This document shows positions 34,683-43,035 of a stretch of DNA of 64,000 nucleotides, in pieces. A program made the translations under genes and the position numbers. Within the stretch, counting starts at the first letter, position 1. Each line of letters starts with the position of its first letter. Origin of the DNA: Hymenobacter puniceus (GTDB taxonomy: Bacteria > Bacteroidota > Bacteroidia > Cytophagales > Hymenobacteraceae); NCBI RefSeq assembly GCF_014333525.1, contig NZ_JACSCX010000006.1, positions 186,001 through 250,000 of the forward strand. The letters are read 5' to 3'. The notes under the pieces are model-generated. The model made no database searches, was not told the DNA's origin, and saw only the letters and a program-made list of their open reading frames with translations.

Positions 34683-35366
34683 CTACATCCGCCCCACCTT
34701 TGGAATTACCTGAATCAGGAAGCGTTTGTTGTCGCCTTCGCGGCGGCCGGTGTAGCGGCCGGTACCGTAGAAGCCGCTGCCGCCGATGATGAGCTCTAGG
34801 CTGCGGTCCTGGCTGAAGTTGAGGTTGTTCTGCTTCCAGAGGTTGAGCAGGTTGAGGGCCCGACGGTAGCTGAGCTGGTAGGTGGCCTGCTCCTCGCGCT
34901 GGTTGCGCGGGTCGCCCTGGGGGTAGCGAGCGGCCATACCTTCCACAATCACCAGGTAGCGCACGTTCTGGCCCTGGTTGGTGGCACTGAGGCTGCGCAG
35001 CCGCTCCCGCAGCAGCTGGCCGGCCTGCAGCAGCGCCGGCTTGTAGCTGTCCTGGATTTCGTCGCGGCCGGCTTTGAACTGCACGTTCAGCTTCAGCTCG
35101 TACCGCTCGTTCTGGGGGTCGTAGCGGAAGTAGCGCCCCTCCAGCCGCCGCAGCGACTCCCGGATGCGGGTAATCTGCTCCAGCTCGATGGCCTTGGCTT
35201 TCAGCTCGCCGTTGGCCTGCTTCAGCTCCCCTTCCCGGTCCTTAAATAGCTTGAAGCTATACACGAACAGCACCAGCATCACCACAAACAAGGACGTCAT
35301 CAGGTCCACGTAGCTGGGCCAGAAGAAGTCGTTGCTTTGGCGTTTGTTGGAGGTGGTGTTGTTCAT
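34683..35366 (-). CDS. MotB/OmpA-like membrane protein of the cytoskeletal cluster
   Basis: A 227-residue protein. One N-terminal membrane helix at about 19-41 (YVDLMTSLFVVMLVLFVYSF) has Asp21 at the position of the proton-binding Asp of MotB/ExbD/ZorB. Next come a short coiled coil (about 45-75) and an OmpA/MotB-like domain (LNVQFKAGRDEIQDSYKPAL, VRYLVIVEGMAARYP, YQLSYRRALNLLNLWKQ). I infer the peptidoglycan-facing half of an ion-driven two-subunit motor with the MotA-like protein encoded at 35704-37164. It is last in the minus-strand cluster and is separated from the MotA-like gene by an oppositely oriented gene. Confidence 0.88.
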   Translation of the reverse strand: MNNTTSNKRQSNDFFWPSYVDLMTSLFVVMLVLFVYSFKLFKDREGELKQANGELKAKAIELEQITRIRESLRRLEGRYFRYDPQNERYELKLNVQFKAGRDEIQDSYKPALLQAGQLLRERLRSLSATNQGQNVRYLVIVEGMAARYPQGDPRNQREEQATYQLSYRRALNLLNLWKQNNLNFSQDRSLELIIGGSGFYGTGRYTGRREGDNKRFLIQVIPKVGRM

Positions 35367-35379
35367 GAGGGAATGTATC

Positions 35380-35401
35380 TTGCCAACTGATTATTTGGCA
35401 A
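35380..35401. promoter_or_regulatory. Inverted repeat between divergent MotB-like and DUF2695-like genes
   Basis: TTGCCAA (35380-35386) and TTGGCAA (35395-35401) are perfect inverted half-sites 8 bases apart. They lie in the 34-base gap between two divergent starts and touch the ATG at 35401. It could be an operator for one or both genes. No regulator can be named. Confidence 0.35.
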
Positions 35402-35703
35402 TGAGCAGCAAAGACGAAAAGCAGAAGCGGAAAGCCTTATTAGCAGGTGTCAGGCAAAAGCAACAGCAGGAGCTACTTGCTTCTACGCCTGTTTCACTCG
35501 CGCATCTCAAAGAGCTATTCGATTATTTAGATGAGCAATTAGGCGAAGAAGAGTGCGATGATACACTCCGACTTACGCAGCTTTTCTTGAAGTCTCGCAA
35601 CTTGCCAGTTTCTGAAACCTCTACATGGCTGGCAACGCATGGTGGTCATTGCGACTGTGAAGTGTTGGCTAACGTGGAAGAGAAGTTCGAAAAGCTATTG
35701 TAG
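35401..35703 (+). CDS. DUF2695-like small protein inserted between MotB-like and MotA-like genes
   Basis: A 100-residue soluble protein from ATG 35401. A basic start (MSSKDEKQKRKALLAGVRQKQQQ) leads to an acidic helical core (LKELFDYLDEQLGEEECDDTLRLTQLFL). WLATHGGHCDCEVLANVEEKF follows, a pattern I associate with DUF2695, often found as a stray small gene. It is the only plus-strand gene inside the cytoskeletal cluster and looks AT-richer than its neighbours. Its TAG stop (35701-35703) directly abuts the stop of the MotA-like gene, giving TAGCTA. Confidence 0.75.
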   Translation: MSSKDEKQKRKALLAGVRQKQQQELLASTPVSLAHLKELFDYLDEQLGEEECDDTLRLTQLFLKSRNLPVSETSTWLATHGGHCDCEVLANVEEKFEKLL

Positions 35704-37164
35704 CTACTGCGGCTTCACGCCCCCAAACAGCTTATCCATAAACCGCTGGAAACGGTTCTTGGAGGTGGCTTTCACCAGCACGGTGTTCAGGTTGGACAGC
35801 TCCGCGAGCAGCTTGGCCTGAATCTGGGAATCGACTTCCACTTTGCGCAGCAGCTCGCGCTGGGTGGCCGTGACGTCACGGCTGAGGTCGGCTTGCTGCA
35901 CGTTGAGGTTCTGGAAAGGCTCCAGCTGTTTCAGCAGCTTCTCGAAGACGTTGTCGGCGTTGAGCTGCTCGAAATACTGCTGCCACTTCTCGTAGGCCAG
36001 CTGGGCCTGCCGCTCGTTGTAGGCCAGGCGCTTGTTCATCACGTCGGCGAGGCCCACGCCGGCCTGGTCGATGTGCTGCTCGGCGCGGTCCTTGAGGTTG
36101 CGCAGCTCCACCTGGTGCTTCTGGAAGAAATCCAGCATCAGCTGCACCGAGTTGTTGTTGCCGCCGATGTACTGGCCCAGGTCGTTGATGCCCTTCTCGA
36201 AGCCCCGCAGCCGGTCCAGGATGCTGTTCACGGCCTCGGCGGAGTGGTAGCCGCTCTGCAGCATCTCGTTGAGGCGCTGCTGGTAGCCGGTAAAGGCGCT
36301 GAACATTTCCGCCGACTCGCGCACCTTCTCAAACACCAGGATGTTGGCCGCCGCCATCTTGTCGTAGCCGATGGTATCGAGGCGCTCGAGGAAGTCGCTC
36401 TGCACCCGGATGTTCTGCGTCACCTTCTCCATGAGCGGGTTGAACAGCTCCACCTGGCCCACAAACTGCTGGTTGAAGGCATCGAGCACCGACTTTAGGT
36501 TGGTGAGCGAGCTGGCCATATCGGCGTGCAGCACCGGCAGCAGGCGGGCCTGCAGGAAGGTGTAGTACTGGTTCTGGAGCCGGTCGAGCTGGTGGCGGGC
36601 CTGACGCAGCACGCCGTTGCCGAGCAGCGTGAGCAGCAGCCCCACGAAGGAGCCGGTCATGGCAATGAGCACGCCGGTGAGGAAGGGCGTCAGCGCGTTT
36701 TCATCGGACACGCCGTTGCGGGCAATGCCCACGAGGCCCAGAATCACGCCCAGAAACGTGCCCAGCAGCCCCAGGTAGAGGGGCGTGGCCACCTCGGCCT
36801 GCACTGCATTATCCAGCACCTCGCTCTGCCGCTCCGAAATGTCCTTCAGAATCCCAAAATCGGCCGCTGCGCCCTTGTTGTGGCGCAGGTAATCGTTGGT
36901 ATCCAGCAGGATTTCCTGGAACTCAGGCGAGGCGTTGTCGGCCTTGATGAGGTTGGAGGCGAAGGACTCGGGCGGGGCGTCGGCGGCGTACTCGGGCAGG
37001 TCGCGGCCGTCGGGCAGCACAATGCGGTGCTCCACGCGCAGGCTTTCCTTGGGCGGATACAGCACGGCCAGTCGCCGGGCATTGGCCCGCGTCCGCAGAA
37101 ACGTGCGAATCTGCAGCCCCACCACCACGGTCACCACCAGAACTTCGAGAATGATTTCAAGCAT
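35704..37164 (-). CDS. MotA/TolQ/ExbB-like protein with long coiled-coil tail
   Basis: A 486-residue protein. It has an N-terminal helix (about 3-20), then two membrane helices at about 128-147 (TPLYLGLLGTFLGVILGLVG) and 160-186 (PFLTGVLIAMTGSFVGLLLTLL). This is the GLLGT...GxxxAxxG pattern of MotA/TolQ/ExbB proton-channel proteins. From about 190 to 465 it is mainly coiled coil. The overall plan, a motor channel plus a long cytoplasmic tail, is like ZorA of the Zorya defence system. No ZorC/ZorD/ZorE genes are present here, so it is not Zorya. Its partner is the MotB-like gene downstream. Confidence 0.88.
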   Translation of the reverse strand: MLEIILEVLVVTVVVGLQIRTFLRTRANARRLAVLYPPKESLRVEHRIVLPDGRDLPEYAADAPPESFASNLIKADNASPEFQEILLDTNDYLRHNKGAAADFGILKDISERQSEVLDNAVQAEVATPLYLGLLGTFLGVILGLVGIARNGVSDENALTPFLTGVLIAMTGSFVGLLLTLLGNGVLRQARHQLDRLQNQYYTFLQARLLPVLHADMASSLTNLKSVLDAFNQQFVGQVELFNPLMEKVTQNIRVQSDFLERLDTIGYDKMAAANILVFEKVRESAEMFSAFTGYQQRLNEMLQSGYHSAEAVNSILDRLRGFEKGINDLGQYIGGNNNSVQLMLDFFQKHQVELRNLKDRAEQHIDQAGVGLADVMNKRLAYNERQAQLAYEKWQQYFEQLNADNVFEKLLKQLEPFQNLNVQQADLSRDVTATQRELLRKVEVDSQIQAKLLAELSNLNTVLVKATSKNRFQRFMDKLFGGVKPQ

Positions 37165-37190
37165 AGAACTGTAAAGTACGGCATTCCCAC

Positions 37191-37294
37191 GCTGTCATCC
37201 TGACGAAGGAAGGACCTTATCACGTCAGAACAAGCCACTATTACGAGGTTCGTTCAAACGTAAAAAGGTCCTTCGCAAGCTCAGGATGACAGAC
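37191..37294. repeat. Palindromic element, CTGTCATCCTGAGC family (imperfect copy)
   Basis: The left end has GCTGTCATCCTGACGAAGG and the right end has GGTCCTTCGCAAGCTCAGG followed by ATGACAG. The left arm has lost a few bases compared with the 33257 copy, so the hairpin is interrupted. It lies between the Pro/Ala-rich membrane protein and the MotA-like gene. Confidence 0.85.
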
Positions 37295-37299
37295 GGTGT

Positions 37300-38751
37300 C
37301 TACTCAAACCGGATGGCGGCTTTCTGCTCGATCTGCCAGGCGCCGGCGGCTTTGCGCAGCACGCCTTCCTCCTCCGTCACGATGCGCGTGACCGGGCCGG
37401 CGGGCTGCTGGTATTTGCAGGCTTCACGCAGGGAATACTGCGCGCTCTGGATGGCGTAGGCGTGCACGGCAGGGTTCTGCGTCACGCTGAACGTGGCCAG
37501 CTCGGGCCACTGCGGGTCCAGGTGAATCTCGTAGATGCTGTCGTGCTGGGGCTCGTCGGAGAAGTCGTACTCATTGAACACGCCGTTTACGGGCACCTTC
37601 ACGTAGCGCGTGCGGGGCAGGTCGGCGGCGGATACGGCCGGGGCAGCGGCGGGCGCAGTTGGCAGCTGCACGGGCGGTATCAGGCTGTCGAACTCCTCGT
37701 GCGGGGCGGCGGGGCTGCTCACCGGGGCAGCCGGGGCAACCGTGGGCGGCACCGGAGCCGGCGCGGGCGCTGCAGCCGGTATGGGTGGTACTACCGGGGC
37801 TGGAGTAGGCGTTACGGGCTGTGGAACTGGAGCTGGAGCCGGGGCGGCGGGAGCGGCAGCAGCTACGTTGGCTTTCGGCGCGGCTTGGCGCTTCTGCAGC
37901 TCCTGCTCCACGCGCTGCTGAATCAATTGTTCCAGCTCGCGCAGCTGGGCCGGCGAGAACCGCTCGGCAGGCTTGCCGCTGCTGCCGGGCGTTGTTTGCA
38001 GAGCCAGAATTTCGTCGCGGCGTTTGTCGATGCGGGCGCTCAGCTCCTTCTGAAACTCTCCGAGGCTCTTGCGCATCAGCGCGTACAGCACCAAGCTCAA
38101 CAGCGCCAGAATCAGGGCCAGAGGGCCAAAAAACTTGTTAATCAGGCTTTCCCCGGCCCCGGATGCGGCGGCTGGTGTGGGGGTAGCCACGCCGGCCTCG
38201 TCCAGACCAGCGTCGCCGGGGGCTGCGGCCGTAGCCTCGTCGGTGGTGGCGGTGGTATCGACGGTTTCGGTTTCGGCGGCGGCTTCGGCCGCGGGCAGGT
38301 CACCGATGGGCGTGCCCTGGTCGAGGTAGTTTTTCAGGGCTGTTTCCAGCTTCGTTACGCCGGCCAGCCGGGCGGCATTGCCCTTGCGGGCGGGCGAGGT
38401 GCGCAGCCGGTTGATGATTTCGCGCACCAGCGTCTGCAGGCGGGAGTTATCGGAGCCCAGGCCGTTGTACATCACGCCCTTTACTTCCAGCGGCTGGTAC
38501 AGCGCCGAGTACACGCGCTGCTCGTCCGTTTTGATGCTACCGGCAAAGTCCTTGAGCGGGCCGCCGCACTTCAGCTGGCTTTTCAGCTCCGGGTGGCCCG
38601 TGTCTTCGTACACGAACTTAGCCGTGGCGCACCAGATCTGCACTTTGCGCTCCTCCAGCGTGGGCTGGCCGAGGGGCGTTTGGGCATGGCCGCCCGCCGC
38701 GAGCAGCAGCAGGCCGGTAAGCAAAGAAGCAACGCGGCGGGAAAAGGTCAT
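37300..38751 (-). CDS. Membrane-anchored Pro/Ala-rich coiled-coil protein of the cytoskeletal cluster
   Basis: A 483-residue protein: signal peptide (1-24, ending GGHAQ), periplasmic domain to about 145 with two Cys (IWCATAKF, LKCGGPLK), and an acidic Ala/Thr linker. A membrane helix follows at about 207-226 (FFGPLALILALLSLVLYALM), then a coiled coil at 228-300. A long Pro/Ala-rich stretch (about 305-375) joins it to a C-terminal globular domain (about 390-483, RYVKVPVNGVFNEYDFSDEP). It resembles a tether linking periplasm and cytoplasm. I know no named family. It lies directly upstream of the MotA-like gene. Confidence 0.75.
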   Translation of the reverse strand: MTFSRRVASLLTGLLLLAAGGHAQTPLGQPTLEERKVQIWCATAKFVYEDTGHPELKSQLKCGGPLKDFAGSIKTDEQRVYSALYQPLEVKGVMYNGLGSDNSRLQTLVREIINRLRTSPARKGNAARLAGVTKLETALKNYLDQGTPIGDLPAAEAAAETETVDTTATTDEATAAAPGDAGLDEAGVATPTPAAASGAGESLINKFFGPLALILALLSLVLYALMRKSLGEFQKELSARIDKRRDEILALQTTPGSSGKPAERFSPAQLRELEQLIQQRVEQELQKRQAAPKANVAAAAPAAPAPAPVPQPVTPTPAPVVPPIPAAAPAPAPVPPTVAPAAPVSSPAAPHEEFDSLIPPVQLPTAPAAAPAVSAADLPRTRYVKVPVNGVFNEYDFSDEPQHDSIYEIHLDPQWPELATFSVTQNPAVHAYAIQSAQYSLREACKYQQPAGPVTRIVTEEEGVLRKAAGAWQIEQKAAIRFE

Positions 38752-38782
38752 AGGGTGTTTGGGTAGAAAGGAACGGACCTGG

Positions 38783-38809
38783 TTCCCAGGGTTGAAACCC
38801 TGGGCTAGT
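38783..38809. repeat. Short palindromic repeat, CCCAGGGTTGAAACCCTGGG
   Basis: A 20-base palindrome (38785-38804) with CTAG at one flank. An inverted, slightly diverged copy lies at 39271-39297, and the pair brackets the DUF6678-like gene. Confidence 0.88.
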
Positions 38810-38839
38810 CAGCGGAAGGATAAGCGGGAGCAGCCGTTG

Positions 38840-39223
38840 TCAACTATTCGGTTTCAAGTAGCCATTTATTCTGAAGATTCCTTCTGCCTCGTCAAATGGA
38901 ATGGAGTGTTTGCACAAAGCCTGTCGAACCCACGAGCTAAAATCAGAAGTGGACTTATCTATCAACTGCCCTACATAGGTTCGGCGGGTCGAATCAATTT
39001 CTATCCACTCTATTATTCGTGCATCCCCGAGTTTGACCCATTCCCAGTCAAGGTGACAAAAGCTACTCCCAGCCACCGGATCATCCAAATACTTGATGCG
39101 TACCTCCGGATTGAACTCTGGATGAGAAGTCATTTCCTGCGCCAGTTCCTTCCATTTCGTCCGGTTCATGACGGATGAAAGCTGGTTCGCGAAAATGAAC
39201 TCCGTTAGCTTGTCATTTTGCAT
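38840..39223 (-). CDS. DUF6678-like small protein inserted in the cytoskeletal cluster
   Basis: A 127-residue soluble protein from ATG 39223 (a GTG four codons upstream is possible). Visible blocks are MNRTKWKELAQEM, FNPEVRIKYLDD, RIIEWIEIDSTRR and FDEAEGIFRINGYLKP, which fit the DUF6678 family as I remember it. Composition is AT-richer than the neighbours. It lies between two inverted copies of a short palindrome and interrupts the giant ATPase / membrane protein gene pair, so it is probably a later insertion rather than a core part. Confidence 0.7.
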   Translation of the reverse strand: MQNDKLTEFIFANQLSSVMNRTKWKELAQEMTSHPEFNPEVRIKYLDDPVAGSSFCHLDWEWVKLGDARIIEWIEIDSTRRTYVGQLIDKSTSDFSSWVRQALCKHSIPFDEAEGIFRINGYLKPNS

Positions 39224-39270
39224 AAGACCAGACACTTTACTGCTAATCTTTTCAGAAGCATAGCCGCTGC

Positions 39271-39297
39271 CTAGCCCAGGATTTCAACCCTGGGCCA
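39271..39297. repeat. Short palindromic repeat, inverted copy
   Basis: CCCAGGATTTCAACCCTGGG (39275-39294) preceded by CTAG. It is the inverse-oriented partner of the repeat at 38783, with small differences. Confidence 0.85.
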
Positions 39298-39311
39298 CCG
39301 CGCCAGTAGTG

Positions 39312-42300
39312 TTACGCCTGCAGTTCGCGGCTCAGGTTGTACAGCGCCTGTTTCAGCGGCAGGAAAAACAGGGTTTCCGGCAAGGTTTCGTCGGAGGAGA
39401 GCTGGCGCTGGAACTGGTGCAGACCCAGGCTCAGGCTGTCCTCGATTTCGCGGAGCAGGATGTCTTTTACGCGCTGACGGTCCACGTCCACGCCTACTTC
39501 GCGCAGGTAAGGGGCTACGTCGTCGCCTTCAAGCACGAGCGTCAAATACTGCCGCACGTTTTCCAGCACCGTGTTTTTCAGTTCGGCATCTACCTGGTTT
39601 AGTTTCAGGCGCTGCTGGTTGAGCTCGGTGCCTTCTACGGCGCCGCTGTACTTCACGGGCTTGATGTTGTCGTAGTCGGTGGTGGTTTTTTCCTCGAAGA
39701 GCACGCCGCCGTTAGTGGTGGCTTCCTTGGGGTTGTCGGCCAGGATGACGCGGAAGTTGTGCGGCGGCTCCACGCCCGTCACGGCCTGGAAGATGGCTTT
39801 CGTAATCTTCTCAATGGCCACCAAGGAACTACCGCCGGCCAGCAGACGCAGGTAGAGGCTGCCTTTGCCCGAGAAGCAGAGGTAGCGCGGCGTTTTCAGG
39901 CCGAGGTGCTTGGTGAGCTGGGCCGTGTGGTAAATGATGCTGGTGTAGTGCAGGTAAAACAGCACCCGCAGCTGCCGGCCCTTGCCGAGGCCCAGGGCCT
40001 GGGTGAAGCGCAGGGCATCATCGTACTTGAACAGCAGGCTGGTCACGTCGGCGGAGCCGAAATCGGTGTTGCTGAGGGCGGCGCGCAGGTAGCCTTTGTA
40101 CTCCTGATTTTGCTCGGAGTCAGGCAGGCTTTCCACGTGGCCCACGCCGAGGCGCAGCAGGCCATTCTGCTTGGGCGCACCCTGCACGCGGGCGTAGCCA
40201 TCACCCCACAGGTCGTCACCGGCGAAGCGGAACGAGGTGCTGTAGGCCGGTTTCTGGTCGGCGAAGAGCAGCAAGTCGGTGGTGCCGCCGCCGATGTCGA
40301 TGTTCACCACGTTTTCGTCGCGGTTGGGCACTACCTGGTTGGTGGCGGTGAGGTAGTAGTACGGGGCCACCGACTCGGTGAGGCAGATAGTAGCGCGGCG
40401 CGTCTTGAACACCTGCTGGAACGACTCGTCCCAGACCTGCTGGAACTGGTTGCGCAAAAACCCGTCGAAGCTCAGCGGCGCAAACCACACCACGCGGGTA
40501 TCTTCCAAAATGCCGCCGTGCAGAGCCGCCTTGTGGCGCAGCAGCAGCAGAATTTCCCGGAAAAACGCCTCGATGCGCGACACGCCCTGTGGGTCCAGCT
40601 CAGCCGACCATTTCAGGTTGGTCACGAACCGGTTCTGGGGCAGCTCGGCCGTGTTTTCGGTGTTGATGCTGAAGCCGATGTTGATGTTGCTGAGCACCTT
40701 GGCCGGCTCGTTGGCAAACGACGTGGTTTCGCAAACCGCCGTCCGAATCGGAAACTCATACACCGAGCCGCCTTCGCCCACGAACGAAGGCACAAACTCC
40801 CGGTTCTGCAGCGTGGCAATGTTGTCCCAGATCTGGCCGGCGCCCGTGCGGTAGCGCTGGGCGGCCGAAAGGCCCTGATCGGCGACTGGCGCGTGCAGCC
40901 ACTCCACCTGCACATCGGCCTCGCCGATGGTGAGCGGGCGCGGGTGCGCGGTGGGCGAATCGGCGTAGGCAATGTGGGTGTTGGTGGTGCCAAAGTCCAC
41001 GGCAAACGTGAAGCGGCGGGTGCCGCGGTCCAGCTCGCGCCAGCGCGGCACCAGCAGGCCCCGGGCCGGCTCCGCGCCGATGGTGGCAGGCGGGCAGGTC
41101 AACTCCGCAAGGTCGAAGTGGGTGCCAGTGACTTCATAGTAGGTGCTGCCGGCAGTAGCCATACTCTTCTGGGTGCGCTCATAACGGGTGGCGCGGCGGG
41201 CGGCCCCCTGCTCCGTAATTCGCTCCCCATTCACGAAGAACGTGAGGTCGTAGCGGCGGTTGAGCATGGTGGGCGCGTTGTCGGCATCCACCAGCATCAC
41301 TTTGTAGAGGTCATTGTACTCGGGCTGGTAGCGCACCTTATAGAACGGGAACACGCCCACGCCCACGGCGGCTTTCACAATGCGGCCCTTCTCCAGAATC
41401 TCGCGGCCCTGAGCGTCCTTGGGGTTCTGCGGATTGTGGTAGTAGCTGCGCTCAAACGTGATAAAGCGGCCCGCCTGCACCGGCACCCGCAGCTGTACGC
41501 GCACGTGGCTCAGGTCGATGGTGAAGGTGAGCAGCTCGGCCAGCTCGTTTTCGGTGAAATACTCGAAAAACGCCTGTTTCAGCGGCAGCAGGTACGGAAA
41601 CCGCGCCCGGCCCTGGCCATCGGCGCCGTACTGGAACGTGACTTTGCCAGTGTGGAAGCGCTGGGTGTTCAGCTCGTAGGGCAGCTCCACCAAGGAGTCT
41701 TCCAGCAGGTCGCCCACCGTGAGGTAGGGATACTTGAAGCCTTTGCCAGGCAGCACGCGGCTTTCCAGCGCCACTTCATCGTAGTAGGGCACCGGCGTGC
41801 GGTCGTCCCAGGGCTGGCCGTTGAGGTAGTTGGCGCCGGGCATCGTCAGGTTCGGGCGCAGCACCAGGGGGCGCGGCCGGCCCGTCGTCGATTCGCGGGT
41901 GGGCTGGATGAACAGGTCGGAGCTGGTCACGGCCGACTGATCGGCGCGGCCGGGCAGGGGCACGCCTTTCACGCTCACCAGGTTGCCCTGCACGTCGGCC
42001 AGGGCCGGGTAGCGGGCCGCAAACTGCTGGGCGCTCCGGTCGCCCTGCATCTGGAGCTGGTTGATTTTCGAGCGGTCGAGGCCGGCGTACACGCTGCCGG
42101 CAAACTCGCGGCGCTGCAGCTGCGGATAGGCCAGAAAGAGCTCGTACACGAACTCCCGGAACTGCGGGTCCCGATCTTCGAGCAGCACGGTCTGCTGGTC
42201 GAAGTAGTGGCCGCGGGCCTGGGGCCGCTCCAGGTCCAGGGGCTTCACGGCGGGGCCGGTGAACAGGATGGTCAGCGGCGAGGTGCCGCCCAGCAGGCGC

Positions 42301-42776
42301 GTGCCGCCCGCCAGCTCCGGCGACTCATAGTACACCAGGTACATGTCGGAGAAGTCGCGGAACCGCTCGTCCTGCATGTACAGCTGCAGGGTTTCGCCCA
42401 GCAGGCGCGTGCCCTCGTCCTGCCGCATCCGGCGGATTTCGGCCTCGGCATTCCAGCGGCGCAGCGTGATTTTGCGGCCGGCCTGGGTATAGAGGTGGTA
42501 GTTGTAGAGCAGCTCCAGCAAATCCCAGAAGTGCGTGGTCAGCTCGTGGTACACAGAGCCGGGGTTGCGCTGCCCCTCCCGGGCCAGAAAATCAAAAGCC
42601 GTTTCAAACAGGTGCATCCGCGCAAACGGCGTCGGGATGCTCACGGCCAGGTTGCGCGACTTGCCCCCTGCGGGGTCCGTCACGGTGTTGATTTCGGTGC
42701 TGGTGACGGGGGCGGTTTTCTGCCAGCCCTGCACCTGCTGGGAGCCGTTGTTGTGTAAGCGAAGGACTTTGGCCAT
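39312..42776 (-). CDS. Large protein with actin/Hsp70-type ATPase domain
   Basis: A 1154-residue cytosolic protein. From about residue 585 it carries an actin/Hsp70/sugar-kinase ATPase fold. Phosphate-1 is FAVDFGTTNTHIAYA (about 590-605), phosphate-2 is NVVNIDIGGGTTDLLLF (about 820-836), and the adenosine-site loop is RYLCFSGKGSLYLRLLAGG (about 965-983). The first 580 residues are a long region without a domain I recognise, with few hydrophobic segments. The C-terminal tail (about 1080-1154) is helical. It lies two genes upstream of the MotA-like gene and next to a tubulin-like gene. I infer a filament- or complex-forming or chaperone-like ATPase of the same machine. Confidence 0.85.
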   Translation of the reverse strand: MAKVLRLHNNGSQQVQGWQKTAPVTSTEINTVTDPAGGKSRNLAVSIPTPFARMHLFETAFDFLAREGQRNPGSVYHELTTHFWDLLELLYNYHLYTQAGRKITLRRWNAEAEIRRMRQDEGTRLLGETLQLYMQDERFRDFSDMYLVYYESPELAGGTRLLGGTSPLTILFTGPAVKPLDLERPQARGHYFDQQTVLLEDRDPQFREFVYELFLAYPQLQRREFAGSVYAGLDRSKINQLQMQGDRSAQQFAARYPALADVQGNLVSVKGVPLPGRADQSAVTSSDLFIQPTRESTTGRPRPLVLRPNLTMPGANYLNGQPWDDRTPVPYYDEVALESRVLPGKGFKYPYLTVGDLLEDSLVELPYELNTQRFHTGKVTFQYGADGQGRARFPYLLPLKQAFFEYFTENELAELLTFTIDLSHVRVQLRVPVQAGRFITFERSYYHNPQNPKDAQGREILEKGRIVKAAVGVGVFPFYKVRYQPEYNDLYKVMLVDADNAPTMLNRRYDLTFFVNGERITEQGAARRATRYERTQKSMATAGSTYYEVTGTHFDLAELTCPPATIGAEPARGLLVPRWRELDRGTRRFTFAVDFGTTNTHIAYADSPTAHPRPLTIGEADVQVEWLHAPVADQGLSAAQRYRTGAGQIWDNIATLQNREFVPSFVGEGGSVYEFPIRTAVCETTSFANEPAKVLSNINIGFSINTENTAELPQNRFVTNLKWSAELDPQGVSRIEAFFREILLLLRHKAALHGGILEDTRVVWFAPLSFDGFLRNQFQQVWDESFQQVFKTRRATICLTESVAPYYYLTATNQVVPNRDENVVNIDIGGGTTDLLLFADQKPAYSTSFRFAGDDLWGDGYARVQGAPKQNGLLRLGVGHVESLPDSEQNQEYKGYLRAALSNTDFGSADVTSLLFKYDDALRFTQALGLGKGRQLRVLFYLHYTSIIYHTAQLTKHLGLKTPRYLCFSGKGSLYLRLLAGGSSLVAIEKITKAIFQAVTGVEPPHNFRVILADNPKEATTNGGVLFEEKTTTDYDNIKPVKYSGAVEGTELNQQRLKLNQVDAELKNTVLENVRQYLTLVLEGDDVAPYLREVGVDVDRQRVKDILLREIEDSLSLGLHQFQRQLSSDETLPETLFFLPLKQALYNLSRELQA

Positions 42777-42781
42777 ATCGG

Positions 42782-43030
42782 GACCCCACCCCCCGGCCCC
42801 CTCCCCGGTGGGGAGGGGAGCCAGACGAAGGTTGCTCGGGGTGATTTTTTACTGCTAGAAACTACTACTAGAAAGCTAGTTCCCCTCCTTAGAAAGGAGG
42901 GGCTAGGGGTGGTTGACAATGGTTGAACGGTGCCGGCTGAATCGTTCTGGTAAACAACATCAGCACGCGCACAAACCACCCCAGCCGCGCCTTCGGCACG
43001 GCGTCCCCTCCTTTCCAAGGAGGGGAGTTT
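42782..43030. repeat. Repeat-filled intergenic region (CCCCTCCTT family)
   Basis: The gap between the giant ATPase and tubulin-like genes holds several palindromes: CCCCTCCTTAGAAAGGAGGGG at the left and CCCCTCCTTTCCAAGGAGGGG at the right. Flanking AGGGGTGGTT and AACCACCCC pair across the centre. CTCCCCGGTGGGGAG lies at the left edge. No open frame has a plausible start. It looks like one or more REP-like elements. Confidence 0.8.
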
Positions 43031-43035
43031 TCGTT

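Noticed and set aside
33247-34700. Insertion sequence at the palindromic repeats
   Set aside because: The palindromes have no transposase or target duplication nearby; they are REP-like and not an IS.
34683-37164. Zorya anti-phage system
   Set aside because: The MotA-like protein with long tail and the MotB-like protein resemble ZorA/ZorB, but no ZorC, ZorD helicase or ZorE nuclease gene is present; the neighbours are tubulin-like and actin-like instead.
37610-38766. Gly-rich plus-strand frames over the Pro/Ala-rich gene
   Set aside because: They are reverse translations of Pro/Ala-rich codons and lack real starts or families.
39759-42758. 999-residue plus-strand open frame
   Set aside because: It is an out-of-frame shadow of the 1154-residue ATPase gene, rich in His/Arg/Val runs from GC codon structure, with no domain.
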